A DNA stretch of 24,162 nucleotides from Gemmatimonadota bacterium (GTDB taxonomy: Bacteria; Latescibacterota; UBA2968; UBA8231): NCBI GenBank assembly GCA_028875335.1, contig JAPPEF010000364.1:1-24162 (forward strand), written 5' to 3'. Positions 1-6,432 of this stretch are shown one piece after another. The first letter of the stretch is position 1; each line of letters starts with the position of its first letter. Both the position numbers and the translations under genes were made by a program. The notes beneath the pieces were generated by a model that did not search any database, was not told the origin of the DNA, and worked only from the letters and a program-made list of their open reading frames with translations.

Positions 1-235
1 CGACCAAGCCAATGGCGGCAAAGCGGCCCGGAAAGCGGCGCAGACAGTCGGCCACATACCGGTTGTCGAACAAATAGTAAATCGGCTGCACAATGACCGC
101 TCTATCGACCCCGACCTCGTCCATGGTCTGGTTGAGCAATTCCACAGATCCACCGCCCACCTGAGTCCGACCCTCGGCAAAGGGATAGCGCTCCGCGTCG
201 TCGCTCCACACGTGCAGATGAGTGTCAATGATCAC
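1..235 (-). CDS. Amidohydrolase (amidohydrolase-2 / PF04909 type), 3' part missing
   Basis: N-terminal 78 residues of a TIM-barrel metal-dependent hydrolase; the rest lies off the left edge. The protein opens VIIDTHLHVW, the HxH metal-binding strand typical of amidohydrolase-2 enzymes, which hydrolyse lactones or amides or decarboxylate ring acids. A later strand reads VDRAVIVQP, where this family has its second barrel strand, and the visible end reads FPGRFAAIGLV. The start is a GTG codon at 235, chosen because AGGAGG (241-246 on the complement) lies five bases upstream and because the HxH strand normally begins a few residues from the N-terminus. It follows the serine hydrolase gene by 42 bases and looks like the last visible gene of a minus-strand operon. 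The substrate cannot be read from the fragment. Confidence 0.85.
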   Translation of the reverse strand, partial: MIIDTHLHVWSDDAERYPFAEGRTQVGGGSVELLNQTMDEVGVDRAVIVQPIYYLFDNRYVADCLRRFPGRFAAIGLV

Positions 236-277
236 AAGTCCCTCCTATGGTAAAAACTGAATCGCATGAGCCCCCCA

Positions 278-1186
278 TTAACTGCTATGGTCCACCGCGC
301 ACTCGGGGGCCAGTGCCTCCACGGCTAGGCGGGTAACCTCGGCAATCGCCTCGGCAGCAGCGGGTCCGTCATCGCGGGCCAAGGCAAAGGCCACCACGAC
401 CAAGGGCCCTGCTGGCAAAAACACAAGGCCAGCATCCCCTTTGATGATGCCGCTAGAGCCGTACTTGTGCGCCACCACCACATCCGGCTTTAGGTAACAC
501 CGGATCATGCGGGTATCCCGACCGGTTTTGAGCAGCTCGATCATGGCTTTGGAGGCCGCCGCACTGACGACCTGTCCACGATATATAGCCGCCAATAAAG
601 AAGCCAACTCGCCGGGGGCGGCCACATTGTTTTCTAGCGAATCCCCAAAAGATACGCTGCCGTAGTCAAGGCCCTGAGTGCTGGCCCGCTCCTTGTACAC
701 GGCATCGTTAGCTCGATTGGTGGGCATCTCGTCCATCCCCACCATGCGGTAGTGATAGCGGCCCATAGTCGCGGCGGCCCGCACATTGGCACAGCCCAGT
801 CGGTCGAGGGTGGCATTGATCTGGTCCAGCCCCAGCAGCCCCATGAGGAAATCTGTCGCAATGTTGTCGCTGATGCCCATCATCAGGCGGGCGTAGTCGC
901 GCAAGGTCAACTCGGGCTCGTCTTGGGCGATTTGCAATACTCCCGAGCCGTGCGTCGAAATATCGCCCCTCAACCGGTGCCGATCGTCTAGGGACAGCCG
1001 TCCTGCCTCGGCTTGGCGGAACAACTCGACCAATACGGCAATTTTGATGACCGAGGCCGTGGGAAAGCGCTCGTCAGCTCTGTACTGATGCACTTGGCCA
1101 GTGGCCAGATCTTCTAGATGCCAGCCCATGCGGCCGTCAAAGGCCGCGGCTGTCTGGCGCAGGGCCGCATCGGGAAAAACGCTCAT
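278..1186 (-). CDS. Class A beta-lactamase-like serine hydrolase, cytoplasmic
   Basis: A 302-residue protein of the beta-lactamase/transpeptidase-like fold (beta-lactamase2 type). Visible catalytic motifs are S-x-x-K as SVIK (Ser45, Lys48), SDN at 106-108, and an omega-loop-like E-x-P-x-N at 153-157 that matches the Glu166/Asn170 spacing of class A enzymes. The usual KTG/KSG box is probably KYG at 241-243. No signal peptide is present, unlike true periplasmic beta-lactamases, so a cytoplasmic peptidase or amidase role is as likely as antibiotic hydrolysis. The ATG at 1186 was chosen because AGGGGA lies upstream and because longer in-frame versions run into the preceding gene in a different, non-homologous-looking frame. 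It starts 13 bases after the DUF4214-like gene ends, so the two are co-transcribed. Family assignment is firm; substrate is unknown. Confidence 0.85.
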   Translation of the reverse strand: MSVFPDAALRQTAAAFDGRMGWHLEDLATGQVHQYRADERFPTASVIKIAVLVELFRQAEAGRLSLDDRHRLRGDISTHGSGVLQIAQDEPELTLRDYARLMMGISDNIATDFLMGLLGLDQINATLDRLGCANVRAAATMGRYHYRMVGMDEMPTNRANDAVYKERASTQGLDYGSVSFGDSLENNVAAPGELASLLAAIYRGQVVSAAASKAMIELLKTGRDTRMIRCYLKPDVVVAHKYGSSGIIKGDAGLVFLPAGPLVVVAFALARDDGPAAAEAIAEVTRLAVEALAPECAVDHSS

Positions 1187-1199
1187 TCCGAATCCCCTA

Positions 1200-1886
1200 T
1201 CATTCTCCGTCGGCATGTAGCTTTTCCAACACCCGCCACTGCTGGCGCTGGCGGCTTTCGGCCGAGTCGAAGACCTCGCGGACGAAGTGATCCCTGCTTT
1301 TGCCACCAGCCAGTTCGGCCAAGCGGTTTTGCAAATCGTCGTGCGAGGGATCGCGGTCGAGCGCTGCACGGTAGACTCCCCGCACGAAACCCTCCTCAGC
1401 CGCTTCGTCTAGCAAGTCTTGAGCCTCGTAGGCGAAGGCTTTGAGGGTATGGGCTAAAGAGGCGGCCAACCAAGCCTTGTGCTCTTCAAGCGGCCCCAAA
1501 GTAGCGTACAACTCGGCGCACAGTTCCGAATCACCAGCCACCTGCTGAACTTCTTCAGCAGACTTGCCTTCAGACCAAGCTCGCAGAGTTTGCACATACG
1601 TCTTGGCCCGACTCCGGCGCTGGTCGTCCATTTCCCAAGCCCGAGTGAGCACATCGACGGCCGGCTGGCCTGGATAAGTGCCTTCGCCAATGGCGCGGAC
1701 GATCAGGGCGAGGTTGTCAAAGGCGCAGTAATGGGTCAGCGAGTCGAAGCGCGAGATTAGGGCGCGGATGTGCCGCACCGCGTCGGGCAGTTCCTCCAGC
1801 GGAGCAACTTGGGCGTCGATGCGCTGCATAGCCTCGTCGGGCTCGTCGTGGTGGTGCAGAATATTGCGCCAGTGGGAATCAGGCAT
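1200..1886 (-). CDS. Hypothetical protein with C-terminal DUF4214-like segment
   Basis: A 228-residue, mostly alpha-helical, charged protein without a signal peptide or membrane segment. I do not recognise the first 160 residues. Residues about 167-210 (FVRGVYRAALDRDPS, then a helix and a second FVREVFDSAES) match the pattern of DUF4214, a short helical repeat usually found in large secreted or surface proteins. Here it sits at the end of a small, apparently cytoplasmic protein. Two adjacent ATG codons exist at 1889 and 1886; AGGAG ends two bases before the first and five before the second, which favours 1886. It follows the Gfo/Idh/MocA gene by about 36 bases and precedes the serine hydrolase by 13, so it belongs to the operon. 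Function unknown. Confidence 0.8.
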   Translation of the reverse strand: MPDSHWRNILHHHDEPDEAMQRIDAQVAPLEELPDAVRHIRALISRFDSLTHYCAFDNLALIVRAIGEGTYPGQPAVDVLTRAWEMDDQRRSRAKTYVQTLRAWSEGKSAEEVQQVAGDSELCAELYATLGPLEEHKAWLAASLAHTLKAFAYEAQDLLDEAAEEGFVRGVYRAALDRDPSHDDLQNRLAELAGGKSRDHFVREVFDSAESRQRQQWRVLEKLHADGE

Positions 1887-1925
1887 CATGTCTCCTGTTG
1901 AGTTAGGAATTGAATGGATTGCGAA

Positions 1926-2966
1926 TTATGCGCGGAACAAATGGCCCTCAATGGGCAGGCTCACTTCAATGCCCGAAGTAGCCGCCTGTAAACCGGCTTC
2001 CATAATCTCTTGGGCGTGCCGCGATTGGGTGGCATTGGTTGTGCCCTGAGGCGACTCACCCGAGCGAATACACTGAAGAAAATGCGTGGCAGCATTGCGT
2101 TGGGAGGTGGGCAATTCGTCGAGCTCAGCCTCTGTTCCCTCGCGATTCTGGCGGGTGTACACCGTCACCTGATTCCCTACTACCATAGTCCCCTCCGTGC
2201 CGTAGAGCACCACATCGTGGGGCGGTACATGGGGCACGGCTTCAGTCCAACTCATTTCCAAGCGGCACAAAGCCTCGGGATAGCGCAGCACCATAATGCC
2301 GTTGTCGTCAACCGGCAGGTGAGTCTTGAGCAAGCGGCCGGCCATGGCCACGACGCTATGTGGCCGGCCCAAAAAGTGGACGCACAGGCTGGCACCGTAT
2401 CCGCTGTAGTCGTTGAAGGCCCCGGCTCCGTTGAGTTGGGGATCGAAGAGGAAGCCGCAAAATTCGTCGGAGCAGCCCAACTCGTCGGGGCCGCAGTGAC
2501 CGCCGCGCCAGGTGAGCTGCCACAATTGCCCAATGGCCCCTTCCCCGACGAGGCGGTGAGCCGTGTGCAAGGGCCGCGACCACGCCGTGGGCCAGTTGAC
2601 CATCAGACAGGTCTGGTGACGCTGGGCCGCAGTCAGCATGCGGTCGGCCTGTTCGAGCGTGGCGGCCATGGGTTTTTCGACCATCACGTGAATACCCCGA
2701 GCCGCGCATAGTTCGACGATGGGTGCATGGTGCGCGGTCGCCGAAAAAACGAAAACTGAGTCGGGGGATTGCGCGTCGAGCAGGGCTTCGTACTCGCCGT
2801 ACACTTGGTCGCAGCCCGTGCGCTCGCGGAAGCGGTCCAGCAGCACGGGGTTGGGGTCGGCACCCCCCACGAGGGAAGCTCCCTCCTGATCGGCTAGTTC
2901 CTTGAGGTTGCCCCACAAGTGATCGTGGGCCATGCCCAGCACGGCGACTTTGATCGGGTCAGTCAT
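1926..2966 (-). CDS. Gfo/Idh/MocA-family NAD(P)-dependent oxidoreductase
   Basis: A 346-residue member of the Gfo/Idh/MocA family, which oxidises or reduces sugars, inositols and related polyols. The N-terminal Rossmann fold begins KVAVLGMAHDH (residues 6-16). The family hallmark EKP is at 97-99 (VMVEKPMA), followed by the C-terminal substrate domain. The dinucleotide loop is unusual: the common GxGxxG is replaced by G-M-A-H-D-H, a variant seen in some uncharacterised subgroups of the family. The ATG at 2966 was chosen because it begins directly before the first Rossmann strand and has AGGAG eight bases upstream; a longer reading from 3014 has no supporting motif. It is the first gene of the minus-strand operon 2966-1. 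A weak promoter candidate (TTGACC at 3027-3022, 17 bases, CATACC at 3004-2999) lies upstream. Substrate unknown. Confidence 0.92.
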   Translation of the reverse strand: MTDPIKVAVLGMAHDHLWGNLKELADQEGASLVGGADPNPVLLDRFRERTGCDQVYGEYEALLDAQSPDSVFVFSATAHHAPIVELCAARGIHVMVEKPMAATLEQADRMLTAAQRHQTCLMVNWPTAWSRPLHTAHRLVGEGAIGQLWQLTWRGGHCGPDELGCSDEFCGFLFDPQLNGAGAFNDYSGYGASLCVHFLGRPHSVVAMAGRLLKTHLPVDDNGIMVLRYPEALCRLEMSWTEAVPHVPPHDVVLYGTEGTMVVGNQVTVYTRQNREGTEAELDELPTSQRNAATHFLQCIRSGESPQGTTNATQSRHAQEIMEAGLQAATSGIEVSLPIEGHLFRA

Positions 2967-3061
2967 GTAATAGGCTCCTGAGTGTTGTTGAGGTGTGCGG
3001 TATGAAGACGCCAACTGCTCTGGTCAATCTATATCCCTGAGGATAACAAGGGCAAGCCGCC

Positions 3062-3090
3062 TTGAACGAGGAAGGGCCGCCCGCTATAAT
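3062..3090 (+). promoter_or_regulatory. Sigma70-like promoter, copy 1 of a repeated promoter module
   Basis: TTGAAC (3062-3067), a 17-base spacer (3068-3084) and TATAAT (3085-3090). The spacer contains the palindromic arms GGGC and GCCC around one base. The same 27 leading bases recur at 12412-12438, so the spacer is conserved as well as the boxes. It points toward uxuA, about 230 bases downstream, with the inverted-repeat element in between. Confidence 0.55.
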
Positions 3091-3141
3091 ACCCTTGCTA
3101 CTATACCGCGGAGAAGCGTCGCCGTTATTCTCAAAACCTAC

Positions 3142-3290
3142 GTACACGACAGTAGAGGTGGTTTGAGATGCTTCGCTCCGCTCAGCATGACACGGTGAAG
3201 CAGCGCATCTACTTGTCATGCTGAGCGGAGCGAAGCGGAGTCGAAGCATCTTAGACCTCGATGTCCGTGTATAATGTTACTGTCGTGTAC
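3142..3290. repeat. MITE-like element with perfect 13-bp inverted ends and REP-type core
   Basis: The ends are GTACACGACAGTA (3142-3154) and its exact complement TACTGTCGTGTAC (3278-3290). Between them lies a long imperfect palindrome (about 3165-3253) built from GATGCTTCGCTCCGCTCAGC, CATGACA, a loop, then TGTCATGCTGAGC and GGAGCGAAGC. A related core occurs at 5147-5233. There is no coding capacity of note, no transposase and no clear target-site duplication. It lies in the uxuA upstream region and would form a strong hairpin in a transcript starting at the 3062 promoter. Confidence 0.7.
3270..3275 (+). promoter_or_regulatory. Possible -10 box close to uxuA
   Basis: A perfect TATAAT lies at the right end of the inverted-repeat element, about 45 bases before the uxuA start codon. 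No convincing -35 box is found 16-18 bases upstream, so this is only a candidate. Confidence 0.25.
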
Positions 3291-3320
3291 TAAGCTCAAA
3301 ACATAAAGAAAGGATCAGCT

Positions 3321-4301
3321 ATGAAAATCGCTTTGGCTCTCGGACCAGACGCCAGCGCCGTATCGACTTTCGGTACCCAGTGCGGCGTCGAGCATGCCGT
3401 CGGCACCTTCGGCCTCGCGCCGATACCGGATAAACCAATCGACGACGAAGCGCAGCCGTTCAGCCGCCAGTCCCTGGCCCATTTCAAGGCGCAGTACGAG
3501 AAAAACGGCTATCACCTGTCGGTCATTGAAAGCCGTCCACCCATGGAAAAGATCAAGCTGGCCCAGCCGGGACGCGACGAAGAGATCGCCGTCGTCTGCG
3601 AGTTCATCCGCAACATGGGGGCAGTCGGCATCCCAGTGTGGTGCCCTGCGTGGATGCCGATCCTCTTCGTGATTCGCACGTCGTCCGAAATCCCGACGCG
3701 AGGTGGCGCCAAGGTGACCGGCTTCGACCTTGAAGAATTCAACAAGACCCACCCCGCCGGCGAGCACGGCGAAGTCACCGAGGAGGACCAGTGGGACAAC
3801 CTGAAATACTTCCTCGAGCGCGTTGTCCCCGTCGCCGAAGAGGCGAACGTCAAGCTCGCCATGCATCCCGACGACCCGCCCCTGTCGCCGATTCAGGGCA
3901 TCGCCCGCATCATCAGCAGCGTTGAGAACTACCAGAAGATGGTCGATCTAGTTCCCAGCCCGGCAAACGGCATCGGCCTCTGTCAGGGCAACTTCGGCCT
4001 CATGACCGACGACCTGCCGAGCGTCATCCGCCATTTCGGCGAGCAGAAGAAGATCCACTTCGTCCATTTCCGCGACATCAGGGGCACGCCGGAGAAGTTT
4101 GACGAGGCCTTCCACGACGACGGCAAGCACGACATGGCGTCCTGTGTCAGAGCCTATCGCGACACGGGATACGAGGGAGTAGCGCGCCCCGATCATTTCC
4201 CGCAGTTGACCTACGAGGATTTCGTCGATGTGCACTCAATGGAGCGCCTCTACGCCATTGGCTATATGAGAGGCTTGATCGAGGCGGTGTACAGCGAATG
4301 A
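3321..4301 (+). CDS. uxuA: Mannonate dehydratase (UxuA family)
   Basis: A 326-residue TIM-barrel protein of the UxuA family, which dehydrates D-mannonate to 2-keto-3-deoxygluconate in hexuronate catabolism. Clear motifs are MHPDDPP (His182), CQGNFG (Cys221), HFRDIRG (His249), F-H-D-D-G-K-H-D-M (264-272) and RPDH (Asp291). These match the order and approximate spacing of the His-Cys-His-Asp manganese ligands known in the family. The protein is shorter than E. coli UxuA (about 394 residues), and the usual RPDHGH is RPDHFP, so activity on a related sugar acid is possible. AAAGGA lies six bases before the ATG. The epimerase/dehydratase gene follows 55 bases downstream. Upstream are the repeated promoter and the palindromic element. 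Confidence 0.9.
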   Translation: MKIALALGPDASAVSTFGTQCGVEHAVGTFGLAPIPDKPIDDEAQPFSRQSLAHFKAQYEKNGYHLSVIESRPPMEKIKLAQPGRDEEIAVVCEFIRNMGAVGIPVWCPAWMPILFVIRTSSEIPTRGGAKVTGFDLEEFNKTHPAGEHGEVTEEDQWDNLKYFLERVVPVAEEANVKLAMHPDDPPLSPIQGIARIISSVENYQKMVDLVPSPANGIGLCQGNFGLMTDDLPSVIRHFGEQKKIHFVHFRDIRGTPEKFDEAFHDDGKHDMASCVRAYRDTGYEGVARPDHFPQLTYEDFVDVHSMERLYAIGYMRGLIEAVYSE

Positions 4302-4356
4302 CCGAAGAGCGCTGGTCTCACCCTAGCTGCGGGACCGTTTCTCAGGAGAATTGCTC

Positions 4357-5100
4357 GTGAAAGTAGCTATCATGGGTGCCGCCGGGTGGGTTGGCCGAGC
4401 CGTGCTGGAAAACTTCGCCGGTCGCCACCAAGTGCGCGCCTTCGATTATAGCCCCGAAGCTTGGGCGACGTACCGCCGATTCGACGGCGACTGGGAGGGA
4501 GAAAAGCACTACGGGGACATCGCCGACTTCCACGCCGTCCACAAGACCTTGGAAGGCATGGACGGCGTCGTCCATCTCGCCGCCTACTTTGGCTACGAAA
4601 ACCCACCCGAGGACGATGTGAACCCCTTTCTCATCAACCTCAAGGGGATGTGGAACGTCCTAGAGTCGGCCCGTCGCCACGAACTCAAACGAGTGGTGCA
4701 CATGGGCTCCTGCGTCGTGCAACATCCAGACGGCCTTTTCCTATCGTCGGATGTCCGCAGCAAGGAAGGAAGCCCGTACGGCATCTCAAAGCGCCTGCAG
4801 GAGGAAATGTGCCGCCAGTTCCACGATGCCTATGGCTTGCGGATCATCGTCTTCCGGCCCTGTAGCATCGGCGACAGCAGGCTCGGCATCAGTCGAGACG
4901 GCAACCCCGCTCGCGGCGGCGTTAGCTGGGTCTGCCGGCACGATTTGGCCGAGGCCTGCCATTTGGCGCTCACATCCGCGACCATTGATTTCGACATCAT
5001 GCACACAGCCAGTCACCCGGACGCGGATAAGTACTGCAACGTGGCCCGGTCTCGGGAGCTACTAGGGCTGGAATACAAAGGAGACTTCCCCGAGAATTAG
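4357..5100 (+). CDS. NAD-dependent epimerase/dehydratase (extended SDR)
   Basis: A 247-residue extended short-chain dehydrogenase. GxxGxxG is seen as GAAGWVG at residues 7-13, HLAA follows the fourth strand, a Ser sits in MGSC (about 118), and the catalytic YxxxK reads YGISK (Tyr141, Lys145). The size is close to uronate dehydrogenases, and the preceding gene is a mannonate dehydratase, so a sugar-acid or uronate redox step is a reasonable inference but not proven. The GTG at 4357 was chosen because AGGAG (4344-4348) ends eight bases upstream and the Rossmann strand begins at once; a TTG at 4351 is too close to that site. The stop codon lies inside the left arm (ATTAGGAATTA) of the next palindromic repeat. 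Confidence 0.88.
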   Translation: MKVAIMGAAGWVGRAVLENFAGRHQVRAFDYSPEAWATYRRFDGDWEGEKHYGDIADFHAVHKTLEGMDGVVHLAAYFGYENPPEDDVNPFLINLKGMWNVLESARRHELKRVVHMGSCVVQHPDGLFLSSDVRSKEGSPYGISKRLQEEMCRQFHDAYGLRIIVFRPCSIGDSRLGISRDGNPARGGVSWVCRHDLAEACHLALTSATIDFDIMHTASHPDADKYCNVARSRELLGLEYKGDFPEN

Positions 5101-5262
5101 GAATTAAAAATTAAGAAGTGATGTTACGCATAAGCATCGAGGTAATAGATGCTTCGACTTCGCTCCGCTCCGCTCAGCATGACACAGTGAAGCAGCAAAC
5201 CAGCACTTGTCATGCTGAGCGAAGCGAAGCATCCCATACCTAGGAGCCTCCTAATTCCTAAT
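5096..5262. repeat. Second REP/MITE-like palindromic element
   Basis: The outer arms are ATTAGGAATTA (5096-5106) and the exact complement TAATTCCTAAT (5252-5262). The core at 5147-5233 repeats the palindrome found at 3165-3253: GATGCTTCG, CTCCGCTCAGCATGACA, a loop containing GTGAAGCAGC, then TGTCATGCTGAGCGAAGC. The cores are homologous but the outer arms differ from those of the first element. It fills nearly the whole gap between the epimerase and amidohydrolase genes. Confidence 0.7.
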
Positions 5263-5277
5263 CCCAAAAGGAGCACC

Positions 5278-6423
5278 ATGCCCCCCCATTACGACGTCCT
5301 ACTCAAAAACGGCCACCTCATTGACCCCAAAAACGGCCTTGATGGCCCGGCCGACCTCGCCGTAAAAGACGGCAAAATAGCCGCTGTGGGGCCACAATTG
5401 CCCGGCAGTGCGGAACGAGAAGCCGATGTCGCCGGCCTCTACGTCACTCCCGGCCTCATCGACATCCACCTGCACGTGTACGGCGGCTTTAATGCTTGGC
5501 TCTTCCCCGACCCCCACAACCTGCCGCACGGGGTCACCACCTGCGTCGATACGGGCGGTGCCGGGTACAAGGACATTGCAGATTTCAAAGAGACCATCAT
5601 GGACCAGTCCATCACCCGCGTCCTCGCCTTTGTCAACATCGTCGGCGCTGGCATGACCGGTCCGCCGGAGCAGGACACCACCGATATGGACCCCATCCCC
5701 TGCGCCGCCGCGGTCGAGCGCTACCCCGAGCACATCGTCGGGGTCAAATCGGCCCATTTTGGCGGGCCGGGATGGGAATCAACCGGCGGGGCCATTGAGG
5801 CAGCGCGGCGGGCGGGCAGCATTGTCATGGTCGATTTCTCGCCCAAACCCACCCGCACGTACCCCGAATTGCTCGCCCGCTACAGTCCCGGCGACATCCA
5901 CACCCACTGCTACTCCATGCGCACGCCCATGCTCGACGACAACGATCTCATTTTCGACTTTGTCTGGCAGGCCCGCGAGCGCGGCGTAATTTTCGACTTG
6001 GGCCACGGCAATGCCTCCTTCCGCTTCCACATTGCCGTGCCAGCCATGGCCCAGGGCTTCCCGCCCGATACCATCAGCACCGACTTGCACCGCCGCAGCC
6101 GTCTGCTGCCCAATGCCACCATGAATATCACCATGTCGAAAATGCTCGCCCTGGGGATGCCGTTGCAAGAGGTCATCTACCGCTCGACGCAGCGCCCCGC
6201 CGAAGTCATCCGTCGGCCCGAGCTAGGCCACCTGAGCATAGGCGCAGAAGCCGATGTCGCAGTGCTGGCCGTGCACGAAGGCTGCTTTGGCTTTGTCGAT
6301 GCCACCCGCAGCACCCTGCAAGGCAGCCAAAAAATAGAGGGCCGCATGACCCTGCGAGCCGGCGAAATTGTCTGGGATCAGGACGGTTTGAGCTTGCCAT
6401 CGTGGGAGGAAGGGACGCGTTAA
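5278..6423 (+). CDS. Amidohydrolase/deacetylase-family metallohydrolase
   Basis: A 381-residue amidohydrolase-superfamily enzyme resembling the dihydroorotase-like/deacetylase group that includes D-amino-acid deacetylases and acyl-ester hydrolases. The N-terminal beta-sandwich opens YDVLLKNGHLIDP. The first metal site is DIHLHVY (His64, His66). A probable carboxylated lysine is Lys157 in GVKSAHFGGPGW, further ligands are HTH (208-210) and GHGN (His243), and the catalytic Asp is in STDLH (about 269). The C-terminus returns to the sandwich domain (GAEADVAVL, GRMTLRAGEIVW). AGGAG lies four bases before the ATG. It ends nine bases before the stop of the convergent outer-membrane gene, with no terminator visible in that gap. 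The natural substrate is unknown. Confidence 0.9.
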   Translation: MPPHYDVLLKNGHLIDPKNGLDGPADLAVKDGKIAAVGPQLPGSAEREADVAGLYVTPGLIDIHLHVYGGFNAWLFPDPHNLPHGVTTCVDTGGAGYKDIADFKETIMDQSITRVLAFVNIVGAGMTGPPEQDTTDMDPIPCAAAVERYPEHIVGVKSAHFGGPGWESTGGAIEAARRAGSIVMVDFSPKPTRTYPELLARYSPGDIHTHCYSMRTPMLDDNDLIFDFVWQARERGVIFDLGHGNASFRFHIAVPAMAQGFPPDTISTDLHRRSRLLPNATMNITMSKMLALGMPLQEVIYRSTQRPAEVIRRPELGHLSIGAEADVAVLAVHEGCFGFVDATRSTLQGSQKIEGRMTLRAGEIVWDQDGLSLPSWEEGTR

Positions 6424-6432
6424 GCGCTCGAC

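Noticed and set aside
2010..2711. Long plus-strand frame of 233 codons opposite the Gfo/Idh/MocA gene
   Set aside because: It is antisense to a gene with clear family motifs and shows no motif of its own. High GC content makes such frames common.
3165..3253. Rho-independent terminator
   Set aside because: The hairpin has no T-run, recurs at 5147, and has homologous loops, which fits a repeat element better than a terminator.
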